From the NCBI GenBank assembly GCA_016926135.1, contig JAFGPH010000314.1:1-11263 (forward strand): DNA of 11,263 nucleotides. The letters run 5' to 3'. Position 1 is the first letter of the stretch. Each line of letters starts with the position of its first letter. This document shows positions 1-7,530 of the stretch, piece after piece. Source of the DNA: Deltaproteobacteria bacterium (GTDB lineage: Bacteria > Desulfobacterota > DSM-4660 > Desulfatiglandales > HGW-15). Position numbers and translations under genes: made by a program. A model generated the notes under the pieces. The model was not told the origin of the DNA. It searched no databases and worked only from the letters and a program-made list of their open reading frames with translations.

Positions 1-2598
1 CGCCTGGAACGGGAGAAGCAGGAACTCGGGAATCGGCTTCAGGATCTGGGCCATGAAAAGGAAGACCTCCTTCACAAGATAGGGGTCGTGAGGAAGAGGG
101 CCCTGCAAATGGAGGACGAGTGGTCCCTGGTGGAGAAGAGGGTGAAGGCCCGGCAGGAGTTCCTGCATCAGGTGAAGGAGGTGTACGAAGAGGCCAGGAC
201 AAGGGTGAACGCGGGCATCTCCAAGGAGATGAGCCTCTCCCAGGAATCGGGCTATGTTCACAAACGGCTGGGCGAGATCACGGACGCACGGGCAAGGCTC
301 GAAAAGGAAGGAGAGGACCTGGCGGTTCGGATCGAGGGCCTGGTCAAGGTTTCTGAGAAGAAGACCCAGGTGAGGGAGGCCCTGGCCCTGAAGCTCAAGG
401 AGATTGAAGGCGAACTCTCAGGGGAGCAGGAACGGAGCAGGGAGATCGAGGAGCGGAAGAAGACTGCGGAAAGGGATCTCCTGTCCCTGGATGGCGCCCT
501 CAACGCCAGCCAGTCGCGATTGACCGGTTTGAAGACCCTCAGTGAGAATTTTGAGGGGTATAAGATCGGCGTCCGCACCATCATGAAGGCGGAAGACCTG
601 GGGCCGAAGAAGGACGGCCACATCGTCGGGCTGGTGGCGGACATCCTTCAGGTGGATCCCAGGTTCGAGCAGGCCGTAGAAGCTGTGCTGGCCGACAGGC
701 TTCAGTCCATCATCGTGGAAAGGCAGGAGGACGGCAAGGAGGCGGTGGATTACCTGAAAATAAGGGCCAGGGGCAGAAGCACCTTTATCCCCCTGAGGGA
801 TCTCAGCGGTGGCGCAGGGGGAATGAAGGAGAACGGCTACCCCCTCCTGCGAAACCTTGTGGAGAGCCCCGAGGAATATAGGTCTCTGCTGGACCTGCTG
901 CTGGGCGACGCGGCCCTGGTGGAAAACCTGGATCAGGCCATATCGGCGTGGAGGCAGAACGGCAAGAACCAGTGCCTGGTGACCCCTGAAGGGGATATGA
1001 TCGATCCGAGCGGCATCATCAGCGGCGGAAAGCTGGCTCATACATCCCATGGTATCCTGGCAAGGAAGCGGGAGATCAAGGAACTGGAGCAGGAGGTGGC
1101 AGGTTCCAGGAAGAGGGTCGAGGCCGTTAGGGCGGAGCTGCAGAAAATGGGGGACGAGGTGGAGGAGAGGAAGAGGTCCCTCTCGGCCCTTGCGGAGGAG
1201 AGGTGGACCTGCCAGGAGCAGATCAACGAACTGGACAAGGTGATCTTCCAGCTCAGTCACGAACTGGACCAACTGGAGAGGCTGTCTCAGCGGATCCGTG
1301 AGGACCTGGAACAGAGAGACAGGGAACAGAGCAGGCAGAAGGATGCCCTGACGAAGATCGAGGCCGAGCTGGAGCACTGCAGGGAGCGAAGAAAAGAGGA
1401 GGACGCCTACCTTTCCGAAAAGGAGCGGGAACTGAGGGAGAGTGAAGAGGAGTACGAGCGTTTCCGCGACGAACTGGCCAGGGTGAAAATGAACCTAGGT
1501 CTCGCGAGGGAGGAGGAAAAGGGCCTCTTGAGGGAGGTGGACCGGATCGACCAATTCACCAGGGAGGCCGGGGCCGGTCTCGCGAGGATCGAAGAAGAGG
1601 TCCTGGGTGCAAGGGTGAGGCACGGGGAGTGTGAGAGATATGAGGAGGGCGTGAGGGAGGAACTGACCGATCTGGCCCACGCCTTGGACAGGGCCCAGGG
1701 AGAAGTCCAGGGCGCCGAGAGGGAGAGGGAGGAATTCCGAAAGACCATTCGGGAGGAGGAGCAGCGGGGCGAGCTTTTGCGGGGCGAACTGGAAGACCTG
1801 AAGGAAAGGATCCATGCGGCTCGCATGGAACACTCGGAGATCGGATTCAAGTTGAACAGCCTGGCGGAGACGGTGAAGGAGAAGTACAGCCTGGATCTTC
1901 CTGCAATCTACCTCCAGCACATTCTGGAGGATTTCTCCCCCACGGAGACAAAGGAGAGGCTGGACCGCCTGAAGATGGTGAGGGAAAAGCTGGGAGAGGT
2001 GAATCTCACATCGATCCAGGAGCATGAGGGCCTGAAGGAGCGATATGTTTTCATGACCGGGCAGAGGGATGACCTCCTCAAGTCGATCGATTCCCTCCAG
2101 GAGGCCATCCGCAGGATCAACAGGACCTCTCTGGAGAGATTCATGGAGACCTTCGAAGAGGTGGACTCGAGATTGAAGACCGTTTTCCCCATCCTCTTCA
2201 ACGGAGGGACGGCCGGACTCAGGCTGACCGACCCATCGAAACCCCTGGAGGGCGGTGTGCTCGTGGAGGTGAGGCCCCCGGGAAAGAGGTTGGGCCACAT
2301 GGGTCTCCTATCGGGGGGTGAGAAGGCCTTGGTGGCCATGGCCCTCCTCTTCGCCATCTATCTGATCAAGCCAAGTCCCTTCTGCCTGCTTGATGAGGTG
2401 GACGCACCACTGGACGAGGCCAACATCGATCGATTCAACAACCTGCTGAGGGAGATCCGGAAGTACTCCCAGATCATCCTGGTCACCCACAACCGGAGAT
2501 CCATGGAGATTGTGGATCGCCTTTACGGGGTCACCATGGAAAAGCAGGGGGTTTCCAAGATCGTGTCGGTCAACCTGGAGGGGTTCGAGAGAAACTAG
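1..2598 (+). CDS. smc: Chromosome segregation protein SMC (5' end outside window)
   Basis: ATPase subunit of the bacterial condensin that loads onto and compacts the chromosome, normally with ScpA and ScpB. The frame is open from base 1, so the N-terminal Walker A head lies upstream; 865 residues are visible of the roughly 1,180 usual for the family. In order: a charged Glu/Arg/Lys-rich coiled coil (about bases 1-530); the hinge domain (about 535-1065, including GHIVGLVADILQ at 616 and the SGIISGGKL segment); the returning coiled coil (about 1070-2130); and the C-terminal ABC head. The head has the signature LLSGGEKA at 2305, Walker B CLLDEVDAPLDE from 2383, and the H-loop VTHN with His at 2488. 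A GTG at 88 lies inside the coiled coil and is not a real start. The stop TAG overlaps the GTG start of ftsY by one base, so the two are probably co-transcribed and translationally coupled. Identification is secure. Confidence 0.97.
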   Translation, partial: RLEREKQELGNRLQDLGHEKEDLLHKIGVVRKRALQMEDEWSLVEKRVKARQEFLHQVKEVYEEARTRVNAGISKEMSLSQESGYVHKRLGEITDARARLEKEGEDLAVRIEGLVKVSEKKTQVREALALKLKEIEGELSGEQERSREIEERKKTAERDLLSLDGALNASQSRLTGLKTLSENFEGYKIGVRTIMKAEDLGPKKDGHIVGLVADILQVDPRFEQAVEAVLADRLQSIIVERQEDGKEAVDYLKIRARGRSTFIPLRDLSGGAGGMKENGYPLLRNLVESPEEYRSLLDLLLGDAALVENLDQAISAWRQNGKNQCLVTPEGDMIDPSGIISGGKLAHTSHGILARKREIKELEQEVAGSRKRVEAVRAELQKMGDEVEERKRSLSALAEERWTCQEQINELDKVIFQLSHELDQLERLSQRIREDLEQRDREQSRQKDALTKIEAELEHCRERRKEEDAYLSEKERELRESEEEYERFRDELARVKMNLGLAREEEKGLLREVDRIDQFTREAGAGLARIEEEVLGARVRHGECERYEEGVREELTDLAHALDRAQGEVQGAEREREEFRKTIREEEQRGELLRGELEDLKERIHAARMEHSEIGFKLNSLAETVKEKYSLDLPAIYLQHILEDFSPTETKERLDRLKMVREKLGEVNLTSIQEHEGLKERYVFMTGQRDDLLKSIDSLQEAIRRINRTSLERFMETFEEVDSRLKTVFPILFNGGTAGLRLTDPSKPLEGGVLVEVRPPGKRLGHMGLLSGGEKALVAMALLFAIYLIKPSPFCLLDEVDAPLDEANIDRFNNLLREIRKYSQIILVTHNRRSMEIVDRLYGVTMEKQGVSKIVSVNLEGFERN

Positions 2599-3557
2599 TG
2601 CTCCGCTTTTTCAAGAAAAGAGACAAGGAGAACAAGGAGGACCAGGGCTTCTTCGCAAGGCTGCGCGAGGGGCTTGCCAAGACGAGGTCGGGTTTTGCAG
2701 GACGGCTGGACCGGCTCCTTCTGGGAAAGAAGGAGATCACCGGCGATCTCCTGGATGAACTGGAAGAGATCCTTTTCACCTCCGACCTCGGGGTGGCCAC
2801 AACGCAGGAGTTGATCGGGGTTGTCCAGGAACGGGTGGCCAGGAAAGAACTTGATCAACCCGAGAGGCTGAAGGAGGCACTGAAGGAGCGGATCCGGGCC
2901 TTTCTGAACGTGCCCGAAGTGGAGCACCGGGAGCCCGGGCCGGGAGAGCCCCTGGTAATCATGGTGATCGGGGTCAACGGCGTAGGAAAGACCACGACCA
3001 TCGGGAAGGCAGGCGCTTTTTTCCGACGCTCCGGAAGCAGCGTGATCTTCGTCGCTGCAGATACCTTCAGGGCGGCTGCCATTGAACAGCTTCAAGTCTG
3101 GGGCGAGAGGGTAGGGGCTGAAGTGCTCAGTCAGAAACAGGGTTCCGATCCCTCTGCCGTAGTCTTTGACGCCCTCTCGGCGGCCGTGGCCCGAAAGACC
3201 GACGTGGTTCTGATCGATACGGCGGGCCGGCTCCATACCAAGGTCAATCTCATGGATGAGATGGAGAAGATCCATCGCGTGGCCGGCAAGAAGCTGCCCG
3301 GTGCGCCCCACGAGGTATGGCTGGTTCTGGATGCCACGACAGGTCAGAATGCCATCTCCCAGGCGGAGATGTTTCACAAAAGTCTGGGCGTGACCGGGAT
3401 CATCCTGACCAAGCTGGATGGAACGGCCAAGGGAGGGATCGTGGTGGGAATATCCCACCAGCTTCGCATCCCCATCCGCTTTATCGGCATAGGGGAGAGG
3501 ATCGACGACCTCCGGCCCTTTGATCCGTCGGATTTCGTGGAGGCCATCTTTGACTAA
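2598..3557 (+). CDS. ftsY: Signal recognition particle receptor FtsY
   Basis: GTPase that receives SRP-ribosome complexes at the inner face of the cytoplasmic membrane, for co-translational insertion of membrane proteins. 319 residues. A short basic and acidic N-terminal segment (1-30) is followed by the helical N domain and then the G domain. GTPase motifs are G1 GVNGVGKTTT at 125-134, DTFRAAA at 155-161, DTAGR at 207-211 and TKLDG at 271-275, then the closing GIGERIDDLRPF stretch typical of FtsY. It lacks the long acidic A domain of E. coli FtsY and matches the short form common elsewhere. The start is GTG, sharing one base with the smc stop. The nearest good purine run, GGAGGGG at 2577-2583, is rather far away (14 bases), which suggests coupling to smc translation. 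Its stop codon overlaps the stop of the convergent downstream gene. Confidence 0.97.
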   Translation: MLRFFKKRDKENKEDQGFFARLREGLAKTRSGFAGRLDRLLLGKKEITGDLLDELEEILFTSDLGVATTQELIGVVQERVARKELDQPERLKEALKERIRAFLNVPEVEHREPGPGEPLVIMVIGVNGVGKTTTIGKAGAFFRRSGSSVIFVAADTFRAAAIEQLQVWGERVGAEVLSQKQGSDPSAVVFDALSAAVARKTDVVLIDTAGRLHTKVNLMDEMEKIHRVAGKKLPGAPHEVWLVLDATTGQNAISQAEMFHKSLGVTGIILTKLDGTAKGGIVVGISHQLRIPIRFIGIGERIDDLRPFDPSDFVEAIFD

Positions 3558-4513
3558 GGTCTGTCTTGGATTGTGATTCCCTTTCCTCTGAGCATTCTTC
3601 TTTTGGCGAGTAATTCCCTGCCGGCAGTCTTGTCTACCACGTAGATCAGATGACCGCCTTTCTGCGAGTATATCTGTCCGTAGGAAATGGGCACGTCAGC
3701 AGTCGGATCCTCCAGCAGGGATTTGGCTACAGGCTCTGACTTCCTTTCCCCGGAGGCCAGCAGGATGACCTTCCTGGCCTGATAGACCAGTTCGGCGCCC
3801 ATGGTGATGGCGTATCGCGGGGAATCCTTTTTCGAGGGGAAATGCCCGTCCGCTACTGCGTTGGCCACCGTGTTGTCGTCAAGCCTCACCAACATAACCT
3901 TGCTGTCCTTGAAGGGGATTCCGGCCTCATGAAAGGCCACATGACCCCGACCGCCGACGCCGATAATGTGCAAATCGATTCCTCCGGCCTTCTTGATTCT
4001 CTGAGCATAGGCAACGAGGACTGCATTTCGGACCCATGCCAGGTATTTGGACACAGGTCTGGCTTTGATCCGGATCCATCTTCCGGCATCCCTGCCAATT
4101 TCGCGCCAATCGTCGGGGTGCGCCTTGAGTTCGAGGCCCAGCTTTTCCTGATCGATCAACGAACCATAGGGCACGTTGAACTCTTTGAACTTCCGGCTCA
4201 GAAGACCAAAGAATTCCTGGATCATGAAGAAGCAATAGCTCTCGGGATGCATCATGCGTTCCTGCGCATTCTGACCGGGCAGGCCGACATATTCATCGAG
4301 ATTAAAACTCCGGATTCGGCCGCTGTCCCATTCGCCCGCGTTCGCCGACTCGGCCAGGCGCTTGTAAAGGCCGGTGGGTGAACTCCCCGTAGCCAGGCCC
4401 AGAATATATTCTCCTTTTTGCCGCAACCCATGAATGATATCCTTTTGGACCAGATCACTCGCTACCCTGCTCATGTGGTCAAAATCCTGTGTCATGATCA
4501 CTTTGATGGGCAT
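3554..4513 (-). CDS. Glucosamine-6-phosphate deaminase-like protein (NagB superfamily), diverged
   Basis: Member of the NagB/6-phosphogluconolactonase superfamily. True NagB interconverts glucosamine-6-phosphate with fructose-6-phosphate and ammonia. Matching motifs: phosphate-binding LGLATGSSPTGLY at 38-50; FNLDEYVGL at 70-78, with Asp73 in the place of the E. coli catalytic Asp72; GGIDLHIIGVGGRGHVAFHEAG at 177-198; and YAITMGAELVYQARKVILLASG at 234-255. His191 and Glu196 correspond to E. coli His143 and Glu148, but Arg189 stands where the family has the catalytic-relay Asp141. The 319 residues exceed E. coli NagB (266) almost entirely through about 47 extra residues between Asp73 and Arg189. 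Start ATG at 4513 is well supported by AGGAGG six bases upstream. It is the last gene of the leftward unit, 55 bases after glmM. The fold is confident, but the exact reaction is not: it could act on another sugar phosphate, or be an altered deaminase. Confidence 0.85.
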   Translation of the reverse strand: MPIKVIMTQDFDHMSRVASDLVQKDIIHGLRQKGEYILGLATGSSPTGLYKRLAESANAGEWDSGRIRSFNLDEYVGLPGQNAQERMMHPESYCFFMIQEFFGLLSRKFKEFNVPYGSLIDQEKLGLELKAHPDDWREIGRDAGRWIRIKARPVSKYLAWVRNAVLVAYAQRIKKAGGIDLHIIGVGGRGHVAFHEAGIPFKDSKVMLVRLDDNTVANAVADGHFPSKKDSPRYAITMGAELVYQARKVILLASGERKSEPVAKSLLEDPTADVPISYGQIYSQKGGHLIYVVDKTAGRELLAKRRMLRGKGITIQDRP

Positions 4514-4568
4514 GTTGAACCTCCTGATACACGGTCTATGCTCAAGAGCTCTCCGGCAAAATCCAAGA

Positions 4569-5918
4569 TCACCCCAGGGCCGATCTGACCGTATCGGCGA
4601 TCTGCCTGCAGTATTTCTCGGTCAGCGCATCGGTGGGTCCCTCCACCATCACCCGGCATGCGTTTTGGGTGCCTGAGTAGCGAACCAGGACGCGGCCCCG
4701 CTCCCCAAGTTCCGCCTCCACCTGCCTGATCGCGTCCACCACGTGGGGAACGGTGGCAATGTCCGGCTTGCTCTTGACCGCCACGTTGATGAGCTTTTGC
4801 GGGAAGATCTCCATCATCCCTGCCAGTTCGGAAAGAGGCTTGCCGCTCCGGATCATGGCGGCGATCAACTGCAACGCCGTAAGGATGCCGTCGCCTGTTG
4901 TGTGGTGATCGAGGAAGATCATATGGCCTGATTCTTCGCCTCCAATCACCGCGCCCAGGCGCTGCATGTCCTCCAGAACATAGCGATCCCCCACTTTGGA
5001 GGCATGGTGCCGGAATCCGTATTTCTTGCAGGCGAAGGTCAGTCCCAGGTTGCTCATCACCGTGCTGACGAGCAGGTCGTTTTTCAGCCTGCCCTGTTCT
5101 TTTAGCGCCCTGGCGCAGACAATCAGGATCTGGTCGCCTGTGATGGTGCGGCCTTTTTCATCCACGGCAATCAGCCGGTCACCATCGCCATCGAATGCCA
5201 GGCCGACGGCGGCCCCGGTCTCCACCACCCGTCTTTCCAGGTCCTGGGTATGCTGTGAACCGCAATCCTCGTTGATGTTGAGGCCGCTGGGAGTGTTGTG
5301 GATGACCTCCACCTGGGCCCCCAATTCGGTGAATGCGGCAGGGGCCACCCTGTAGGTGGCACCATTGGCCGCATCGATGACGATCTTCATGCCTTCCATG
5401 GAGAGGTCGCGTGGAAATGTGTTCTTCAAGAAAACGATGTATCGCCCGGGGGCATCTTCCATTCTATACGCCCGACCCATGTCCTTGGCCGGGGGCACCA
5501 TCTCGGGCAGCTTGCCACCGAGGATAAGGCTTTCAATCGTCTCTTCCTGCTGGTCGGACAGCTTGAAACCGGTGCCGGAAAAGATCTTGATGCCGTTGTC
5601 CTCGTAAGGGTTGTGGGAGGCCGAAATCACAATGCCTGCGTCGGCCCGCATGCTCTGGGCGATAAAAGCAATCCCCGGAGTCGGCAATACGCGGACCAGA
5701 TAGGAAATGCCACCCATCGAACTGACCCCCGCCTCAATGGAGCTTTCCAGCATATAGCCGGAAATGCGGGTGTCTTTTCCGATGACGACCCGAGTCCGGT
5801 GATCTGTCTTTTTGAACAGACTGGTCACGGCCTGTCCAACGGAGAAGGCGATGCTGGCGTCCATGGGGTAGCGGTTGGCTTCCCCCCTGATACCATCTGT
5901 CCCAAATAGTCTGCCCAT
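4569..5918 (-). CDS. glmM: Phosphoglucosamine mutase GlmM
   Basis: Converts glucosamine-6-phosphate to glucosamine-1-phosphate in the cytoplasm, a required step towards UDP-GlcNAc for peptidoglycan and lipopolysaccharide. 449 residues, the usual family length. Motifs: N-terminal GTDGIRG at 6-12 (the GlmM mark within the phosphohexomutase superfamily); the phosphoserine loop SASHNP at 99-104 with Ser101; the magnesium loop DGDGDR at 243-248; the sugar-binding loop GEESGH at 327-332; and the phosphate-binding loop RYSGTQNACR at 413-422. The last loop is unusual, since the family mostly has Glu after GT and here it is Gln418. The reading frame extends upstream to 6005, but I chose ATG 5918 because MGRLFGTDGIRG is the conserved N-terminus and AAGGAGG lies seven bases upstream (5926-5932). 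It follows the GlmU-like gene after a 26-base gap, so the two are probably one transcript. Confidence 0.97.
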   Translation of the reverse strand: MGRLFGTDGIRGEANRYPMDASIAFSVGQAVTSLFKKTDHRTRVVIGKDTRISGYMLESSIEAGVSSMGGISYLVRVLPTPGIAFIAQSMRADAGIVISASHNPYEDNGIKIFSGTGFKLSDQQEETIESLILGGKLPEMVPPAKDMGRAYRMEDAPGRYIVFLKNTFPRDLSMEGMKIVIDAANGATYRVAPAAFTELGAQVEVIHNTPSGLNINEDCGSQHTQDLERRVVETGAAVGLAFDGDGDRLIAVDEKGRTITGDQILIVCARALKEQGRLKNDLLVSTVMSNLGLTFACKKYGFRHHASKVGDRYVLEDMQRLGAVIGGEESGHMIFLDHHTTGDGILTALQLIAAMIRSGKPLSELAGMMEIFPQKLINVAVKSKPDIATVPHVVDAIRQVEAELGERGRVLVRYSGTQNACRVMVEGPTDALTEKYCRQIADTVRSALG

Positions 5919-5944
5919 AGGTTTGCCTCCTTGGCGAAATGGAG

Positions 5945-7207
5945 CTAACGGATCGTTTGCTTGAACAACTCCAATGAGGGGAAGAGCGTTGCGACACGGT
6001 CGCAAAGATCGAGGATGATCTTCTCAAGCCAAAGCGTCCCCTCTTTCGAAACAGCCTTCGGCAGTCGTTTCACCACCTCCAGGTAACTTCCATCTTCATT
6101 CTTCCTGTGATCAGTGAACAGGGTGAGGAAACGGTCGCGATACTCGGCCGTCTTATCCGCGGACATTTCCCTTGAGAACAGCTCACAGGCTCCTTCGATG
6201 TTCTCATGGAATTCCCGCCTGCCCGGCCCGCTCGGACCCTTGGAAGAGGTTTGCTTGAGTGAATCAGCCACCTTGTCGGCCATGGCCTTGAGCCGCTTGA
6301 TACGCTCTTCTCGGGCCAAAGTCAGTTTGTCCAGTAAACCGGTGTAAATGGGTTCGCCGAATTCCTGACCCCTCAAGAACGGCTGCCGCACCAGGACATA
6401 CCAATGCTCCAAGGCCTTCAGATTGGCCAGATAGAGGAAGTTGTTTTCCACGATGCGTGCCAGGCCGGGATAGGCACGGGGATTGAAGTCGATTACTGCA
6501 CCGTGGTGGGGTTTGCCGACAATCAATTTATTTTCCTGTTTGCAGTCCTGGCGCAGAATCGTACCGGCAGCCACCACATTCCCGTATCCCAATCGCAACG
6601 GGCCGACCATGCCTCCTTGGCCGCCCAGGAAAATGGGTGGCTCATTGAGCATCACACCGCGGGGCACGTCACCGATCAGGGATGGGGTGGTCTTCTCCCC
6701 ACTGGGAGTGAAGTTGAAATGGATGTAGGAACTGCCTACTTCGCTGTGGTCCTTTCGGCTAGTGCCTCCAGCCATCAGGCAATCACAGAAGTTGATCAGA
6801 CTACCCAGGGTGACGAAAGGGAAAAGGATGGTCTGCTTCAGGCCCACGCAGTGGGCACCGCCAGACTGTTCCTCTAGGATACACCCTTCGCGTACGTGGG
6901 CGGCGAGCCCCATGCTCGCGCCTTCAAGAAAGACAGCCTTTTTAAAATACCCGCCTTTGAGTTCGACCTTGGGGCCGATCTGGCAGCTCTCGATGGTTAC
7001 CGGGCCTTCGTGGCCGATCCGAGCATAGGATGCGATGAGGGTCTCCTTCCCGTAAATACGGCAGCCGGGGTAGATCTTGACCCCATGCCCCGAAATTCTC
7101 TCCGGCTGGACTTCTTCGCCGATGTCAAGGCTCAGGGGATTGGGGATGTCCACCCCCATCTTGATGAGTTGGATGATCTTTTCATACCCCTTGGGTTTCA
7201 GATCCAC
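5945..7207 (-). CDS. GlmU-like left-handed beta-helix acyltransferase without a pyrophosphorylase domain
   Basis: 420-residue protein. Residues about 35-235 carry hexapeptide-repeat sequence ([LIV]-G-x4 spacing, for example VKIYPGCRIYG, ASYARIGHEG, ESCQIGPKVELKG). The stretch from VGSSYIHFNF at 157 through VGPLRLGYGNVVAAGT at 201-216 parallels the GlmU acetyltransferase segment, in which IGAGTITCNYDG is followed by VGKGATIAAGT. The N-terminal uridylyltransferase domain of GlmU (with its GTR motif) is absent. In its place are about 30 residues, and there is a helical C-terminal extension (about 245-420, with LARIVENNFLYLANLKALEHWY). Given its position directly upstream of glmM, N-acetylation of glucosamine-1-phosphate is a reasonable inference, with UTP transfer done elsewhere. 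I chose GTG 7207 (GGAGGG four bases upstream); the frame also allows TTG 7243, which has no ribosome-binding site. The fold is secure, the substrate is not. Confidence 0.8.
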   Translation of the reverse strand: MDLKPKGYEKIIQLIKMGVDIPNPLSLDIGEEVQPERISGHGVKIYPGCRIYGKETLIASYARIGHEGPVTIESCQIGPKVELKGGYFKKAVFLEGASMGLAAHVREGCILEEQSGGAHCVGLKQTILFPFVTLGSLINFCDCLMAGGTSRKDHSEVGSSYIHFNFTPSGEKTTPSLIGDVPRGVMLNEPPIFLGGQGGMVGPLRLGYGNVVAAGTILRQDCKQENKLIVGKPHHGAVIDFNPRAYPGLARIVENNFLYLANLKALEHWYVLVRQPFLRGQEFGEPIYTGLLDKLTLAREERIKRLKAMADKVADSLKQTSSKGPSGPGRREFHENIEGACELFSREMSADKTAEYRDRFLTLFTDHRKNEDGSYLEVVKRLPKAVSKEGTLWLEKIILDLCDRVATLFPSLELFKQTIR

Positions 7208-7248
7208 GGTTCCCTCCGTCAGAGGGAGTGCCGATTGCAGCAATCAGA

Positions 7249-7273
7249 TGCGCCCGTCAGGACCTGACGCGCA
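7249..7273. repeat. Inverted repeat/hairpin in the leader of the leftward unit
   Basis: CGTCAGG (7255-7261), one base, then CCTGACG (7263-7269) form a perfect 7-base inverted repeat. Allowing a 2-base CC bulge on the left arm, the arms extend by a further TGCG/CGCA, giving 11 paired positions. In the leftward transcript this lies about 40-65 bases before the GTG start. It could be an operator or an RNA stem-loop. It has no following T run, so it is not a standard terminator. Confidence 0.5.
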
Positions 7274-7338
7274 GCGGAAATCCCGATCTCCTGCAGCAGC
7301 ACTCCTTGAGTGGTTTCCTGCCGAAAAACTTGAAGGTT

Positions 7339-7367
7339 TTCATAGAGGAATCCGATCCCCTTGTCAA
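7339..7367 (-). promoter_or_regulatory. Sigma70-type promoter for the leftward GlmU-like/glmM/nagB-like unit
   Basis: On the minus strand, TTGACA (7367-7362) is separated by 17 bases from TATGAA (7344-7339): a perfect -35 box with a 4 of 6 match at -10. Transcription would begin near 7332, leaving a leader of about 125 bases before GTG 7207. No other equally good pair was found upstream of this gene. Prediction from sequence only. Confidence 0.6.
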
Positions 7368-7430
7368 ACGATATGTGTTACCCCAAAAACGGGTCTCGGC
7401 GGTCTGGTGCGGGCTGAGAAGGCTTCTTCA

Positions 7431-7459
7431 TTGACTAAGAAAGGCCACTTCCCTATAGT
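7431..7459 (+). promoter_or_regulatory. Sigma70-type promoter for yvcK-rapZ
   Basis: TTGACT (7431-7436), a 17-base spacer, then TATAGT (7454-7459): 5 of 6 matches to consensus at both boxes with ideal spacing. The expected transcription start near 7466 gives a leader of about 65 bases before ATG 7531. It also argues against the longer yvcK reading frame that begins with TTG at 7459, because that codon lies in the -10 box. Confidence 0.7.
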
Positions 7460-7530
7460 TGTCGGGACGGACCGGGATTCTTCCGGGCATACCGAGGGGG
7501 TTTTCAAAGGGAGGGATACAGGGGCCGGGC

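Noticed and set aside
418..1377. 319-codon open frame on the minus strand inside smc
   Set aside because: It is antisense to the clearly homologous SMC hinge and coiled coil, and its Leu/Pro/Gln-rich translation has no recognisable motif. The GC-rich codon bias of smc explains it.
5298..5909. 203-codon plus-strand frame within glmM
   Set aside because: It is a shadow of glmM, which has all catalytic loops in the opposite strand's frame.
5919..6005. 29-residue N-terminal extension of GlmM
   Set aside because: It would overlap the end of the GlmU-like gene, and MGRLFGTDGIRG with a strong AAGGAGG site marks the normal start.
7208..7332. glmS-type ribozyme or other amino-sugar riboswitch in the leftward leader
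   Set aside because: The leader is short and I could not identify the conserved core of the glmS ribozyme; only simple hairpins are visible.
7459..7530. Longer yvcK starting at TTG 7459
   Set aside because: The TTG is in the -10 box of a near-consensus promoter, the extra 24 residues are not family-like, and ATG 7531 has a ribosome-binding site.
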